A DNA stretch of 64,000 nucleotides, taken from Pseudomonas benzenivorans. Lineage in GTDB: Bacteria > Pseudomonadota > Gammaproteobacteria > Pseudomonadales > Pseudomonadaceae. The DNA is taken from the NCBI RefSeq assembly GCF_024397895.1, contig NZ_CP073346.1, positions 682,001 to 746,000 of the forward strand, in the 5' to 3' direction. The notes beneath the pieces were generated by a model, which was not told where the DNA came from, made no database searches, and saw only the letters and a list, made by a program, of their open reading frames with translations. The position numbers and the translations under genes were made by a program. How positions within the stretch are numbered: position 1 is the first letter of the stretch; each line of letters begins with the position of its first letter. Of this stretch, positions 29,196 to 37,622 are shown piece after piece.

Positions 29196-30812
29196 ATGCC
29201 GGTCATTGAGTCGGAAATCGACGTGCTTGGGCAGGCGTTTGCGAAGAACCGGGAGGCCATGCTCGCCGCCATCGCCGCCTTCCGCGAGATCGAGCGGCAG
29301 TGCCTGGACAAGGCCGCCGAGGCCAAGGCCAAGTTCGACCAGCGCGGCCAGTTGCTGCCGCGCGAACGCCTCGGCCTGCTCCTGGACCCCGGCAGCCCCT
29401 TCCTCGAACTCTGCTCGCTGGCCGGCTACAAGCTGCACGACGACAAGGACGGCAGCCAGGCCGGCGGCGGCATCATCGCCGGCATCGGCTATGTCGCCGG
29501 CGTGCGCTGCCTGGTCAGCGCCAGCAACAGCGCGATCAAGGGCGGCACCATCTCCCCCAGCGGCCTGAAGAAGACCCTGCGCCTGCAGCAGATCGCCATG
29601 GAGAACAAGCTGCCGCTGGTGACCCTGGCCGAAAGCGGTGGCGCCAACCTCAACTACGCGGCGGAGATCTTCGTCGAGGGCGCTCGCGGCTTCGCCAACC
29701 AGGCGCGCCTGTCGGCCATGGGCCTGCCGCAGATCACCCTGGTGCATGGTTCCAGTACCGCCGGCGGCGCCTACCAGCCAGGGCTGTCCGATTACGTGGT
29801 GGTGGTGCGCGGCAAGGCCAAGCTGTTCCTCGCCGGCCCGCCGCTGCTCAAGGCCGCCACCGGCGAAGTGGCCACCGACGAGGCCCTGGGCGGCGCCGAG
29901 ATGCACGCCCAGGTGGCCGGCACCGCCGAATACCTGGCAGAGAACGACGCCGATGCCGTGCGCATCGCCCGCGAGATCCTCGCCATGCTGCCGTGGAACG
30001 CCCAGCTGCCGCCGCGCACCGGCAAGAGCTGGCGCGCGCCGCTGTATCCGAGCGAGGAGCTGCTGGGCGTGGTGCCGGCCGACGCCAAGCAGCCCTACGA
30101 CGTGCGCGAGATCATCGCGCGCATCGCCGATGGCTCGGAGTTCCTCGACTTCAAGCGCGAATACGACGGCCAGACGGTCTGCGGCCACCTGCGCATCGAG
30201 GGCCAGCCCTGCGGCCTGATCGGCAACAACGGCCCGATCACCCCGCAGGGGGCGGCCAAGGCCGCGCAGTTCATCCAGCTGTGCGAGCAGAGCAACAGCC
30301 CTATCCTGTTCCTGCACAACACCACCGGCTTCATGGTCGGCACCGAATCGGAGCAGCAGGGGGTGATCAAGCACGGCTCGAAGCTGATCCAGGCGGTGGC
30401 CAATGCCACGGTGCCCAAGCTGACCCTGGTGGTCGGCGGCTCCTACGGTGCCGGCAACTACGCCATGTGCGGCCGCGGCCTCGACCCGCGCTTCATCTTC
30501 GCCTGGCCCAACAGCCGCACGGCGGTGATGGGCGGCGCCCAGGCCGGCAAGGTGCTGCGCATCGTCACCGAGGAAAAACACCGCAAACAGGGCAAGGAGG
30601 CCGACCCGCAGATGCTCGACATGCTCGAGAGCGCCACCGCACAGAAGCTCGACAGCCAGTCCAGCGCCCTGTACGGCACCGCCAGCCTGTGGGACGACGG
30701 CCTTATCGACCCGCGCGATACGCGCACGCTGCTGGCCTATCTGCTGGACATCTGCGCCGAGGCTGCCGTGCGGCCGCTCAAGCCAAACAGCTTCGGCGTG
30801 GCCCGTTTCTAA
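29196..30812 (+). CDS. atuC: AtuC, geranyl-CoA carboxylase beta subunit
   Basis: A 538-residue carboxyltransferase subunit. With AtuF it carboxylates cis-geranyl-CoA to isohexenyl-glutaconyl-CoA, the key step of acyclic terpene breakdown. Acyl-CoA carboxylase beta motifs are visible: LPRERLGLLLDPGSPFLEL, LVTLAESGGANLNYAAEIF, HGSSTAGGAYQPGLSDYVV, NNGPITPQGAAKAAQFIQL and GGSYGAGNYAMCGRG. AGGAGG precedes the ATG by nine bases. The close relative LiuB acts on methylcrotonyl-CoA; the atu setting argues for geranyl-CoA here. Confidence 0.95.
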   Translation: MPVIESEIDVLGQAFAKNREAMLAAIAAFREIERQCLDKAAEAKAKFDQRGQLLPRERLGLLLDPGSPFLELCSLAGYKLHDDKDGSQAGGGIIAGIGYVAGVRCLVSASNSAIKGGTISPSGLKKTLRLQQIAMENKLPLVTLAESGGANLNYAAEIFVEGARGFANQARLSAMGLPQITLVHGSSTAGGAYQPGLSDYVVVVRGKAKLFLAGPPLLKAATGEVATDEALGGAEMHAQVAGTAEYLAENDADAVRIAREILAMLPWNAQLPPRTGKSWRAPLYPSEELLGVVPADAKQPYDVREIIARIADGSEFLDFKREYDGQTVCGHLRIEGQPCGLIGNNGPITPQGAAKAAQFIQLCEQSNSPILFLHNTTGFMVGTESEQQGVIKHGSKLIQAVANATVPKLTLVVGGSYGAGNYAMCGRGLDPRFIFAWPNSRTAVMGGAQAGKVLRIVTEEKHRKQGKEADPQMLDMLESATAQKLDSQSSALYGTASLWDDGLIDPRDTRTLLAYLLDICAEAAVRPLKPNSFGVARF

Positions 30813-30824
30813 CCCGTAGGGTGC

Positions 30825-30862
30825 GCCCTGCGCACCACATCCAGTGATCCGGTGCGCAGGGC
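30825..30862 (+). repeat. Inverted repeat between atuC and atuD
   Basis: 12-bp perfect arms, GCCCTGCGCACC and GGTGCGCAGGGC, with a 14-base loop inside the operon, 13 bases after atuC. No T-run follows. It may stabilise or partly end the upstream mRNA, or be a REP-like element. Confidence 0.7.
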
Positions 30863-30897
30863 CTAAGCGGCCCCGCACCCCTACAAGGAGCACCATC

Positions 30898-32055
30898 ATG
30901 ATCTTCACCCAGGAACACGAAGAACTGCGCCGCACCGTACGCCAGTTCGTCGACAAGGAGATCAACCCCCATGTCGATGAATGGGAAAAGGACGGCCGCT
31001 TCCCGATCCACGAGATCTTCCGAAAGGCCGGCGCGCTGGGCCTGCTGGGCATTTCCAAACCCGAGCAGTTCGGCGGCATGGGCCTGGACTACAGCTACTC
31101 GATCGTCGCTGCCGAGGAATTCGGCACCATCCACTGCGGCGGCATCCCCATGTCCATCGGCGTGCAGACCGACATGTGCACCCCGGCCCTGGCGCGCTTC
31201 GGCTCCGACGAGCTGCGCGAGCAGTTCCTGCGCCCGGCCATCGCCGGCGAGATGGTTGGCTGCATCGGCGTCTCCGAGGTCGGCGCCGGCTCCGACGTGG
31301 CCGGGCTCAAGACCCGCGCGCGCAAGGACGGCGACGACTACCTGATCGACGGCAGCAAGATGTGGATCACCAACGCGCCATCGGCCGACTTCATCTGCCT
31401 GCTGGCCAACACCTCGGAGGACAAGCCCCACGTCAACAAGTCGCTGATCATGGTGCCGATGAACAGCCCGGGCATCAGCGTCAGCCCGCACCTGGACAAG
31501 CTCGGCATGCGCAGCTCGGAAACCGCCCAGGTGTTCTTCGACAATGTGCGGGTACCGCAGCGCAACCGGATCGGCCACGAAGGCGCCGGTTTCATGATGC
31601 AGATGCTGCAGTTCCAGGAAGAGCGCCTGTTCGGCGCGGCCAACATGCTCAAGGGCCTAGAGCACTGCGTCGATGCCACCATCGACTACTGCAAGGAGCG
31701 CAAGACCTTCGGCAGTGCGCTGATCGACAACCAGGTCATCCACTTCCGCCTGGCCGAGCTGCAGACCGAGATCGAGGCCCTGCGCGCCCTGGTCTACCAG
31801 GCCACAGAGCTCTATGTCGCCGGCAAGGATGTGACCAAGCTGGCCTCCATGGCCAAGCTCAAGGCCGGGCGCCTGGGTCGCGAGGTCACCGACAGCTGCC
31901 TGCAATACTGGGGCGGTATGGGTTTCATGTGGGACAACCCGGTGTCGCGCGCCTACCGCGATACCCGCCTGGTGTCCATTGGCGGCGGCGCCGACGAGAT
32001 CATGCTGGGCATCATCTGCAAGCTGATGGGCACCCTGCCCGGGAAGAAGCCATGA
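30898..32055 (+). CDS. atuD: AtuD, citronellyl-CoA dehydrogenase
   Basis: A 385-residue FAD-dependent acyl-CoA dehydrogenase. Family signatures are GLLGISKPEQFGGMGLDYSY, GCIGVSEVGAGSDVAGL, KMWITNAPSADFICLL, FGSALIDNQVIHFRLAEL and QYWGGMGFMWDNPVSRAYRDTRL. In P. aeruginosa AtuD converts citronellyl-CoA to geranyl-CoA. Electrons should go to EtfAB, encoded at 48.7-50.4 kb. AAGGAG lies seven bases before the ATG. The gene overlaps atuE by four bases (ATGA). Confidence 0.95.
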   Translation: MIFTQEHEELRRTVRQFVDKEINPHVDEWEKDGRFPIHEIFRKAGALGLLGISKPEQFGGMGLDYSYSIVAAEEFGTIHCGGIPMSIGVQTDMCTPALARFGSDELREQFLRPAIAGEMVGCIGVSEVGAGSDVAGLKTRARKDGDDYLIDGSKMWITNAPSADFICLLANTSEDKPHVNKSLIMVPMNSPGISVSPHLDKLGMRSSETAQVFFDNVRVPQRNRIGHEGAGFMMQMLQFQEERLFGAANMLKGLEHCVDATIDYCKERKTFGSALIDNQVIHFRLAELQTEIEALRALVYQATELYVAGKDVTKLASMAKLKAGRLGREVTDSCLQYWGGMGFMWDNPVSRAYRDTRLVSIGGGADEIMLGIICKLMGTLPGKKP

Positions 32056-32846
32056 AGCTGCCAGCCTGCGCCACCCTGCTGCTGCACCTGGACGGCGGTG
32101 TGCTGCACCTCACCCTCAACCGTCCCGACTGCCGCAACGCCATGAGCCTGGCCATGGTCGAGGAGTTGCGCGAGGTGCTGGGCTGGCTGCGCGACCAGCC
32201 CGATGTCCGCGCCCTGGTGGTGCGCGGCGCGGGCGGGCACTTCTGCGCTGGCGGCGACATCCGCGACATGGCCGCCGCCCGGGCCCAAGGGGCTGCGGCC
32301 TACCGCACGCTGAACCGCAGCTTCGGCAGCCTGCTGGAGGAGGCCCAGGCCATCCCCCAGGTGCTGATCGCGGTACTGGAGGGCGCGGTGCTCGGCGGCG
32401 GCCTGGGCCTGGCCTGCGTCTGCGACATCGCCATCGCCCGCGATGACGCCCAGTTCGGCCTGCCGGAAACCACCCTGGGCGTGCTGCCGGCGCAGATCGC
32501 GCCTTTCGTGGCCGCGCGCATCGGCCTGACCCAGGCCCGCCGTCTGGCCCTGACCGCGGCGCGATTCGACGGCAGCCAAGCCGAGCGCCTGGGCCTGGTG
32601 CACTTCAGCGAAAGCACGGAAGACGCCCTCGAACACCGCCTGGCCGAGACTCTGGCGCAGGTTCGCCGCTGCGCGCCGCAGGCCAACGCCCGGACCAAGG
32701 CGTTGTTGCTGGCCAGTCAGCAGCAGGCCCTCGGTCCGCTGCTGGACCTGGCCGCCGAACAGTTCGCCGCGGCGGTAACCGGCGCCGAAGGCGCCGAGGG
32801 CACCCGGGCCTTCGTCGAGAAACGGCCGCCGAGCTGGGCCCAATGA
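32052..32846 (+). CDS. atuE: AtuE, isohexenylglutaconyl-CoA hydratase
   Basis: A 264-residue crotonase-fold hydratase. Motifs: LNRPDCRNAMSLAMVEEL, GAGGHFCAGGDIRDMA (oxyanion hole), VLEGAVLGGGLGLACVCDIAIARDDAQFGLPET and LGVLPAQIAPFVAARIG. AtuE hydrates the carboxylated intermediate to 3-hydroxy-3-isohexenylglutaryl-CoA. It starts inside the atuD stop codon (ATGA), so translation is coupled. Length is the same as in P. aeruginosa to within a residue or so. Confidence 0.94.
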   Translation: MKLPACATLLLHLDGGVLHLTLNRPDCRNAMSLAMVEELREVLGWLRDQPDVRALVVRGAGGHFCAGGDIRDMAAARAQGAAAYRTLNRSFGSLLEEAQAIPQVLIAVLEGAVLGGGLGLACVCDIAIARDDAQFGLPETTLGVLPAQIAPFVAARIGLTQARRLALTAARFDGSQAERLGLVHFSESTEDALEHRLAETLAQVRRCAPQANARTKALLLASQQQALGPLLDLAAEQFAAAVTGAEGAEGTRAFVEKRPPSWAQ

Positions 32847-32868
32847 GCACTAACGCGGAGCGCCAAGC

Positions 32869-34857
32869 ATGCCCGACTTCCACAAGATACTGATCGCCAA
32901 CCGCGGCGAGATCGCCTGCCGGGTGCTGCGCAGCGTGCACGCCCTCGGCTACCGCAGCGTGGCGGTGTACAGCAGCGCCGACGCCGACGCCCGCCATGTG
33001 CAGCTGGCCGACGAGGCGGTCTGCATCGGCCCGGCAGCGGTGCAGCAGTCCTACCTGTGCATCGAGACGATCCTCGCGGCGGCCCGCCAGACCGGCGCCG
33101 ACGCCGTCCACCCCGGTTACGGCTTCCTCTCCGAGAACGCCGCCTTCGCCCGCGCCTGCGAGCAGGCCGGCATCGTCTTCATCGGCCCGAGCGCCGAGGC
33201 CATCGAGCTGATGGGCAGCAAGCGCCTGGCCAAGCTGGCCATGCTCGAGGCGGGAGTGCCCTGCATTCCCGGCTACGAAGGCACCGCCCAGGACGACGCG
33301 ACGCTGAGCCAGGAGGCCGAACGCATCGGCTACCCGTTGATGGTCAAGGCCAGTGCCGGCGGCGGTGGCCGCGGCATGCGCCTGGTGCAGGCCCCCGGCG
33401 ACCTGCGGGCCCAGCTGCGCACCGCCCGTTCCGAGGCGCAGAACGCCTTCGGCAGCGGCGAACTGATCCTCGAGCGCGCGCTGATCCAGCCCCGTCACGT
33501 GGAGATCCAGGTGTTCGGCGACCACCACGGCAACCTGGTGCACCTCGGCGAGCGGGACTGCTCGGTGCAGCGGCGCCACCAGAAGGTGGTGGAGGAATCG
33601 CCCTGCCCGCTGATGACCGCCGAGTTGCGCCAGGCCATGGGCCAGGCCGCGATCAGGGCCGCGGCCACGGTCGACTATGTCGGCGCCGGCACCGTGGAGT
33701 TCCTGCTGGATGCCAGCGGCGCGTTCTACTTCCTGGAGATGAACACCCGCCTGCAGGTGGAGCATCCGGTCACCGAGCTGGTCACCGGCCAGGACCTGGT
33801 CGCCTGGCAGATTCGTGTCGCCGCCGGCGAGCCACTGCCGCTCAAGCAGGAACAGGTCCGGCTACAGGGTCACGCCATGGAAGTGCGCCTGTATGCCGAG
33901 GATCCCGCCCGGGGCTTCCTGCCCCAGACCGGCAGGGTGCTGCGCTGGGAGCCAGCGCAGCTCGAGGGCGTCCGCTTCGACCACGGCCTGCTCGAAGGCC
34001 AGGCGGTCAGCCCCTTCTACGACCCCATGCTGGCCAAGATCGTCGCCCATGGTGCCACCCGCGACGAGGCTCGGCGCCGGCTGCTGCGCGCCGTCGAAGA
34101 CTGCGTGCTGCTGGGTGTCAGCGGCAACCAACGCTTTCTCGCCAGCCTGCTGCGCCACCCACAATTCGCCGCAGGCCAGGCCACCACCGCCTTTATCGGC
34201 GAGCACTTCGCCGACGACCCCAGCCTGCAGCCACAGCTGCCCACCACCGCCGAACTGGCCTGCACCGCCGCCCTGCTCTTGCAGGCGTCGGCACAGGCCT
34301 ATGGGCAACCGAGCGGCCGGTGCGGCTGGAGCAACGCGGCCAGCGTGCCTTCGCGCTTCCAGCTCAAGCACGAGGAGCAGACCTACGCCGTCGAGCTGCA
34401 TGTTCTGGAGGCCGGGGCACAACCGCGGTTCGAGGCCAGGGTCGGCGACGAGCGGCTTGCCCTGCGCCTGCTGGCCTGCGACGGGCGCTGGGCCAGCCTG
34501 GAACTGGACGGCATCCGCCAACGCCTGGCCTATCATCTGCAGGACGGGCGGCTATGGTTGCACGGCCGAGGCGGCAGCCTGGAGCTGCTGGATATCGGCC
34601 AGCAACCGGTGGGGAGCGCCGCCGCAGTCGGCTGCGCAACGGTGAAGGCACCGATGGATGGCGCCATCGTCGAAGTGCTTGTCAACGAGGGCGAGCGCGT
34701 GGCCAAGGGCACGCTGCTGCTGGTGCTGGAGGCAATGAAGATGGAACACCCGCTCAGGGCGACGATCGACGGCGTCATCGCCCGCATACCGGTGCGCCAG
34801 GGTGACCAGGTGAAGAACCGACAGTTGCTGGTGGAGCTCGACGCCCTGAGCGACTGA
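32869..34857 (+). CDS. atuF: AtuF, geranyl-CoA carboxylase alpha subunit
   Basis: A 662-residue biotin-dependent carboxylase subunit. In order: biotin carboxylase N-terminal domain (KILIANRGEIACRVLRSVHALG), ATP-grasp domain (VKASAGGGGRGMRLV; EIQVFGDHHGNLVHLGERDCS; EMNTRLQVEHPVTELVTG), C-terminal biotin-carboxylase part (EVRLYAEDP), and the biotin-carrier domain with EAMKMEH, the biotinylated lysine near residue 624. It loads CO2 on biotin for transfer by AtuC. 22 bases after atuE in the operon. Confidence 0.95.
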   Translation: MPDFHKILIANRGEIACRVLRSVHALGYRSVAVYSSADADARHVQLADEAVCIGPAAVQQSYLCIETILAAARQTGADAVHPGYGFLSENAAFARACEQAGIVFIGPSAEAIELMGSKRLAKLAMLEAGVPCIPGYEGTAQDDATLSQEAERIGYPLMVKASAGGGGRGMRLVQAPGDLRAQLRTARSEAQNAFGSGELILERALIQPRHVEIQVFGDHHGNLVHLGERDCSVQRRHQKVVEESPCPLMTAELRQAMGQAAIRAAATVDYVGAGTVEFLLDASGAFYFLEMNTRLQVEHPVTELVTGQDLVAWQIRVAAGEPLPLKQEQVRLQGHAMEVRLYAEDPARGFLPQTGRVLRWEPAQLEGVRFDHGLLEGQAVSPFYDPMLAKIVAHGATRDEARRRLLRAVEDCVLLGVSGNQRFLASLLRHPQFAAGQATTAFIGEHFADDPSLQPQLPTTAELACTAALLLQASAQAYGQPSGRCGWSNAASVPSRFQLKHEEQTYAVELHVLEAGAQPRFEARVGDERLALRLLACDGRWASLELDGIRQRLAYHLQDGRLWLHGRGGSLELLDIGQQPVGSAAAVGCATVKAPMDGAIVEVLVNEGERVAKGTLLLVLEAMKMEHPLRATIDGVIARIPVRQGDQVKNRQLLVELDALSD

Positions 34858-34925
34858 ACCCCGTCGCGACCCGGCAGGCTCGCCCCTGCCATTCCCCCAA
34901 CATGCCAAGCAGATCGGAGAAGCCC

Positions 34926-35750
34926 ATGTCACTGACCGGCAAAACCCTGTTCATCACCGGCGCCAGCCGCGGCATCGGCCGCGAGATCGCCTTGCGCGCC
35001 GCCCGCGACGGCGCCAATCTGGTCATCGCGGCAAAGAGCGCCGAGGCTCACCCGAAGTTGCCCGGCACCATTCACAGCGTCGCCGCCGAGGTCGAAGCCG
35101 CCGGCGGCAAGGCCCTGGCCCTGCAGCTGGACGTGCGCGACGAGCAGGCGGTCAAGGTGGCCATGGACCGCGCCGCCGAGCATTTCGGCGGCATCGACGC
35201 CCTGGTCAACAATGCCGGGGCGATCAAGCTGCTGGGCGTCGAGCGACTGGAGCCCAAGCGCTTCGACCTGATGTTCCAGATCAACACCCGCGCGGTGATG
35301 GTCTGTAGCCAGGCCGCCCTGCCCTACCTGAAGCAGAGCGCCGGCGGTCACATCCTCAGCCTGTCGCCGCCCCTGAGTATCGACAACAAATGGTTCGCCC
35401 AGCATGGCCCCTACACGGTGACCAAGTACGGCATGAGCATGCTCACCCTGGGCATGCATGAGGAATTCGGCAAATACGGCATCAGCGTCAACTCGCTGTG
35501 GCCCAAGACCATGATCGCCACCGCCGCCATCGAGTTCGAGGTGGGCAGCCGCGAGGTGTTCAAGCGCGCGCGCCTGCCGCAGATCATGGCCGATGCCGCC
35601 CACGCCATCCTCAGCAGCGGCGGCCGCAGCCTCAGCGGACGCCTGCTGATCGACGAGGAGGTGCTGCGTGAGCAGGGTCAGCAGGAGTTCGACCAGTACC
35701 GTTACGACCCCGACGGCGGCGCGCTGATTCCCGACCTGTTTCTCGACTAA
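34926..35750 (+). CDS. atuG: AtuG, short-chain dehydrogenase
   Basis: A 274-residue short-chain dehydrogenase. LFITGASRGIGREIALRAARDGANLVIAAKSAE is the cofactor site, NNAGAI and the catalytic stretch GPYTVTKYGMSMLTLGM (Tyr-X3-Lys) follow. This proline- and Pro-Lys-Leu-containing type resembles HSDL2 proteins without the sterol-carrier tail. Its role in terpene use, perhaps citronellol or citronellal oxidation, is not proven. The start was set at ATG 34926, with GGAGA upstream. Last atu gene here; atuH does not follow. Confidence 0.92.
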   Translation: MSLTGKTLFITGASRGIGREIALRAARDGANLVIAAKSAEAHPKLPGTIHSVAAEVEAAGGKALALQLDVRDEQAVKVAMDRAAEHFGGIDALVNNAGAIKLLGVERLEPKRFDLMFQINTRAVMVCSQAALPYLKQSAGGHILSLSPPLSIDNKWFAQHGPYTVTKYGMSMLTLGMHEEFGKYGISVNSLWPKTMIATAAIEFEVGSREVFKRARLPQIMADAAHAILSSGGRSLSGRLLIDEEVLREQGQQEFDQYRYDPDGGALIPDLFLD

Positions 35751-35760
35751 ACGCAGATCG

Positions 35761-35790
35761 CCCGCCTGCCCCGCTGCCGGGGCAAGCGGG
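35761..35790. terminator. Hairpin between atuG and the convergent lipoprotein gene
   Basis: CCCGC-C-TGCCCC/GGGGCA-A-GCGGG forms a long GC stem with one mismatch and a 6-base loop. It lacks a T-run, so its strength as terminator is uncertain. Confidence 0.55.
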
Positions 35791-35797
35791 AATCGGG

Positions 35798-36313
35798 CTA
35801 GCGCTTGATCTCGAACTGCAGCTCGGCGCCTTCCACCGACTTCCAGTAGTCGGCATCGGCCTCATTGGTGATCAGACGCCCGCTGAGCTGCAGCGGGTCG
35901 TGGGTCGTGGCTTTCTCCTCGAACAGCGGCGGCAACAGCGGCGCAGCGGCCTCCCCTGCCACGCCCTGGGCATTGACCTGTTCGAGCAGTTCCGGCGGCA
36001 GGCTGAGGTCCAGCTTGGCGGCTAGCGCTGGCTCGGGCACCGCCTGGACAGGCGCCTGCGGCACCTTCGGCGGAGTCTCGAGTGGCGGCTCGGCCGGCTC
36101 GCGCTGGACGCTGGCTGCCTTAGGCTGTGGCACCGGTTCAGGCGCCTGGTGCGCCGCCTGCGGTTGGGCGGCGACCGGGGGCTTAGGCTTCGACTCCTGC
36201 GCCTCGGGAACGGCGCTTGTCGCAGGTTCGACCTTGGCCGGCTTGACCTCCGGGTCGCAGGCACTCAGCAGCGCGATGAACAGGGCTGGAAGCAGGTAAC
36301 GCATGACACTCAT
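35798..36313 (-). CDS. Small proline-rich lipoprotein
   Basis: A 171-residue predicted lipoprotein. A short signal sequence ends in the lipobox FIALLSAC (cysteine at residue 19), followed by a long Pro-, Ala- and Gln-rich spacer and a conserved-looking C terminus (LITNEADADYWKSVEGAELQFEIKR). The spacer suits a protein reaching through the cell wall. The gene follows the anti-sigma gene by 74 bases in the same direction and may belong to its operon. ATG 36313 and 36304 are both possible starts; the ribosome site is weak for each. Function unknown. Confidence 0.75.
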   Translation of the reverse strand: MSVMRYLLPALFIALLSACDPEVKPAKVEPATSAVPEAQESKPKPPVAAQPQAAHQAPEPVPQPKAASVQREPAEPPLETPPKVPQAPVQAVPEPALAAKLDLSLPPELLEQVNAQGVAGEAAAPLLPPLFEEKATTHDPLQLSGRLITNEADADYWKSVEGAELQFEIKR

Positions 36314-36387
36314 GATCGCTCTAACCAGGGCGTAGGAAAGCTGCAATGCTCGCTTGCCCAGCCCCACCTGACAAGCTGGATTTTCGT

Positions 36388-37020
36388 TCACCGGGCAACC
36401 TCGTCCAGCGCCTTCTGACGGGCCATAAGTGCCCCGATATCCAGCTGCGGGTGACGCTGGCGCAGCGTCTCGAGGCGCTTGTCGGCCTCAGGCCCGTGGC
36501 CTGCCTCACGCAGGCGGAGGATCTCGCGCAGCGCTTCGCGCAAGGCGGGCTCCAGCTCGGGCGCCTCGGCCTTGCTCATGAACCCGGACGCAGCGGCCTC
36601 GGCCGGCGCGGCGGCGGCATCGGCCATGGCCTCCTGGGCGCCGACTCGGGCGGACTCGGCCATGACCTTTTTCTGCGCCACGGCGGCGCTGCGTTGTACA
36701 GCGGGCGCCGCTGGCGACGGACTGTCGAACCCGCCCGGCGCCTGTTCGAGGGTTCTGAGGGTCAGGCTCAAGCCCAGCCCCAGCGCCGCGACACCGCCCA
36801 GGGCCAGGCTCCAGCGTACCGGCGCGCGATGGCCGAACAGCCAGCCGTGCAGCCGCATCCACGGGCCGGGCGTGGCGCGCCCTGAGCGCGCCTGCTCGCG
36901 GGCGGCCGCGAGTATCCGCGCGTCCAGCGCAGCCGAGGGTTCGGCGTCCTGATGATCTCGGTAATGTTGCAGCAGCTGCTGGTCGGCGGCGCCAGACGAC
37001 GGTTCTTTGCGCTCTCTCAT
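36388..37020 (-). CDS. sbrR: Anti-sigma factor, SbrR-like
   Basis: A 210-residue single-span membrane protein. A cytoplasmic N-terminal part (LLQHYRDHQDAEPSAALDARILAAAREQA) resembles the sigma-binding region of anti-sigma factors; one membrane helix lies near residues 70-88; an Ala-rich periplasmic part ends with a helical repeat-like stretch. It overlaps the sigma gene by four bases (ATGA). In P. aeruginosa an SbrR gene stands in this place beside the atu cluster and restrains SbrI, affecting swarming and biofilm growth. Gene name by position and layout. Confidence 0.8.
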   Translation of the reverse strand: MRERKEPSSGAADQQLLQHYRDHQDAEPSAALDARILAAAREQARSGRATPGPWMRLHGWLFGHRAPVRWSLALGGVAALGLGLSLTLRTLEQAPGGFDSPSPAAPAVQRSAAVAQKKVMAESARVGAQEAMADAAAAPAEAAASGFMSKAEAPELEPALREALREILRLREAGHGPEADKRLETLRQRHPQLDIGALMARQKALDEVAR

Positions 37021-37622
37021 GCGGATACCTCTTTGGCCGCGGCGGGATCGGCCAGCAGCCGGCGTAGCTTGTGCAGGGCGTAACGCAGGCGGCTCTTCAC
37101 CGTCTCCGCCGGCGTGTGGGTCAGCTCGGCGATCTCCTGCAGTTCCAGTTCGCCCTGGGCACGCAGCAGGAACACTTCGCGCTGCTCCAGCGGCAGATCA
37201 TCCAGCGCCGCCTGCAAACGCTGGCGGTCACGACTCAGGCCGAGCTGCTGTTCGGGGTCACCTTCGTCATCGGGTGCGTCATGTAGCCGCTCGTCGTAGG
37301 CGTCCTGCAGGCTCAGGCGTCTGCCATGCTTGCGCCAGTGATCGATCAGGCGATTGCGCGCGATCTGGTACAGCCAGGTCTTGAACAGGACCTTCTCGCG
37401 CTGCAGTGAATCACTGCGGACCAGGCTCAGCCAGGTGTCCTGGAAGACTTCCTCGGCCAGGGTCGGATCGCCGCACAGGCCGCAGAGGAACCGGAACAGG
37501 CCGAGGCGGTGGCGCTGGTACAACAGCGCGAACGCCTCGGCGTCGCCCTGCCGATAACGCCGCAGCAGCGCGGCATCGTCATCGGCGGGCACAGTGACAG
37601 AGAGGTTGTCAGTCACACTCAA
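37017..37622 (-). CDS. sbrI: ECF sigma factor, SbrI-like
   Basis: A 201-residue extracytoplasmic-function sigma factor. Region 2 is FALLYQRHRLGLFRFLCGLCGDPTLAEEVFQDTWLSLV and region 4 is LDDLPLEQREVFLLRAQGELELQEIAELTHTPAETVKSRLRYALHKLR. It would direct RNA polymerase to a small regulon when the anti-sigma partner releases it. Translation is coupled on both sides: four-base overlaps with the vWA gene upstream and the anti-sigma gene downstream. SbrI naming follows the neighbourhood shared with P. aeruginosa. Confidence 0.87.
   Translation of the reverse strand: MSVTDNLSVTVPADDDAALLRRYRQGDAEAFALLYQRHRLGLFRFLCGLCGDPTLAEEVFQDTWLSLVRSDSLQREKVLFKTWLYQIARNRLIDHWRKHGRRLSLQDAYDERLHDAPDDEGDPEQQLGLSRDRQRLQAALDDLPLEQREVFLLRAQGELELQEIAELTHTPAETVKSRLRYALHKLRRLLADPAAAKEVSA

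Noticed and set aside
33057..34805. 582-residue open frame overlapping atuF in another frame
   Set aside because: Arg/Pro-rich shadow frame; the atuF frame carries clear biotin carboxylase and biotin-carrier motifs.
35761..35790. Strong terminator after atuG
   Set aside because: The hairpin is good but there is no T-run, so it is listed only at low confidence.
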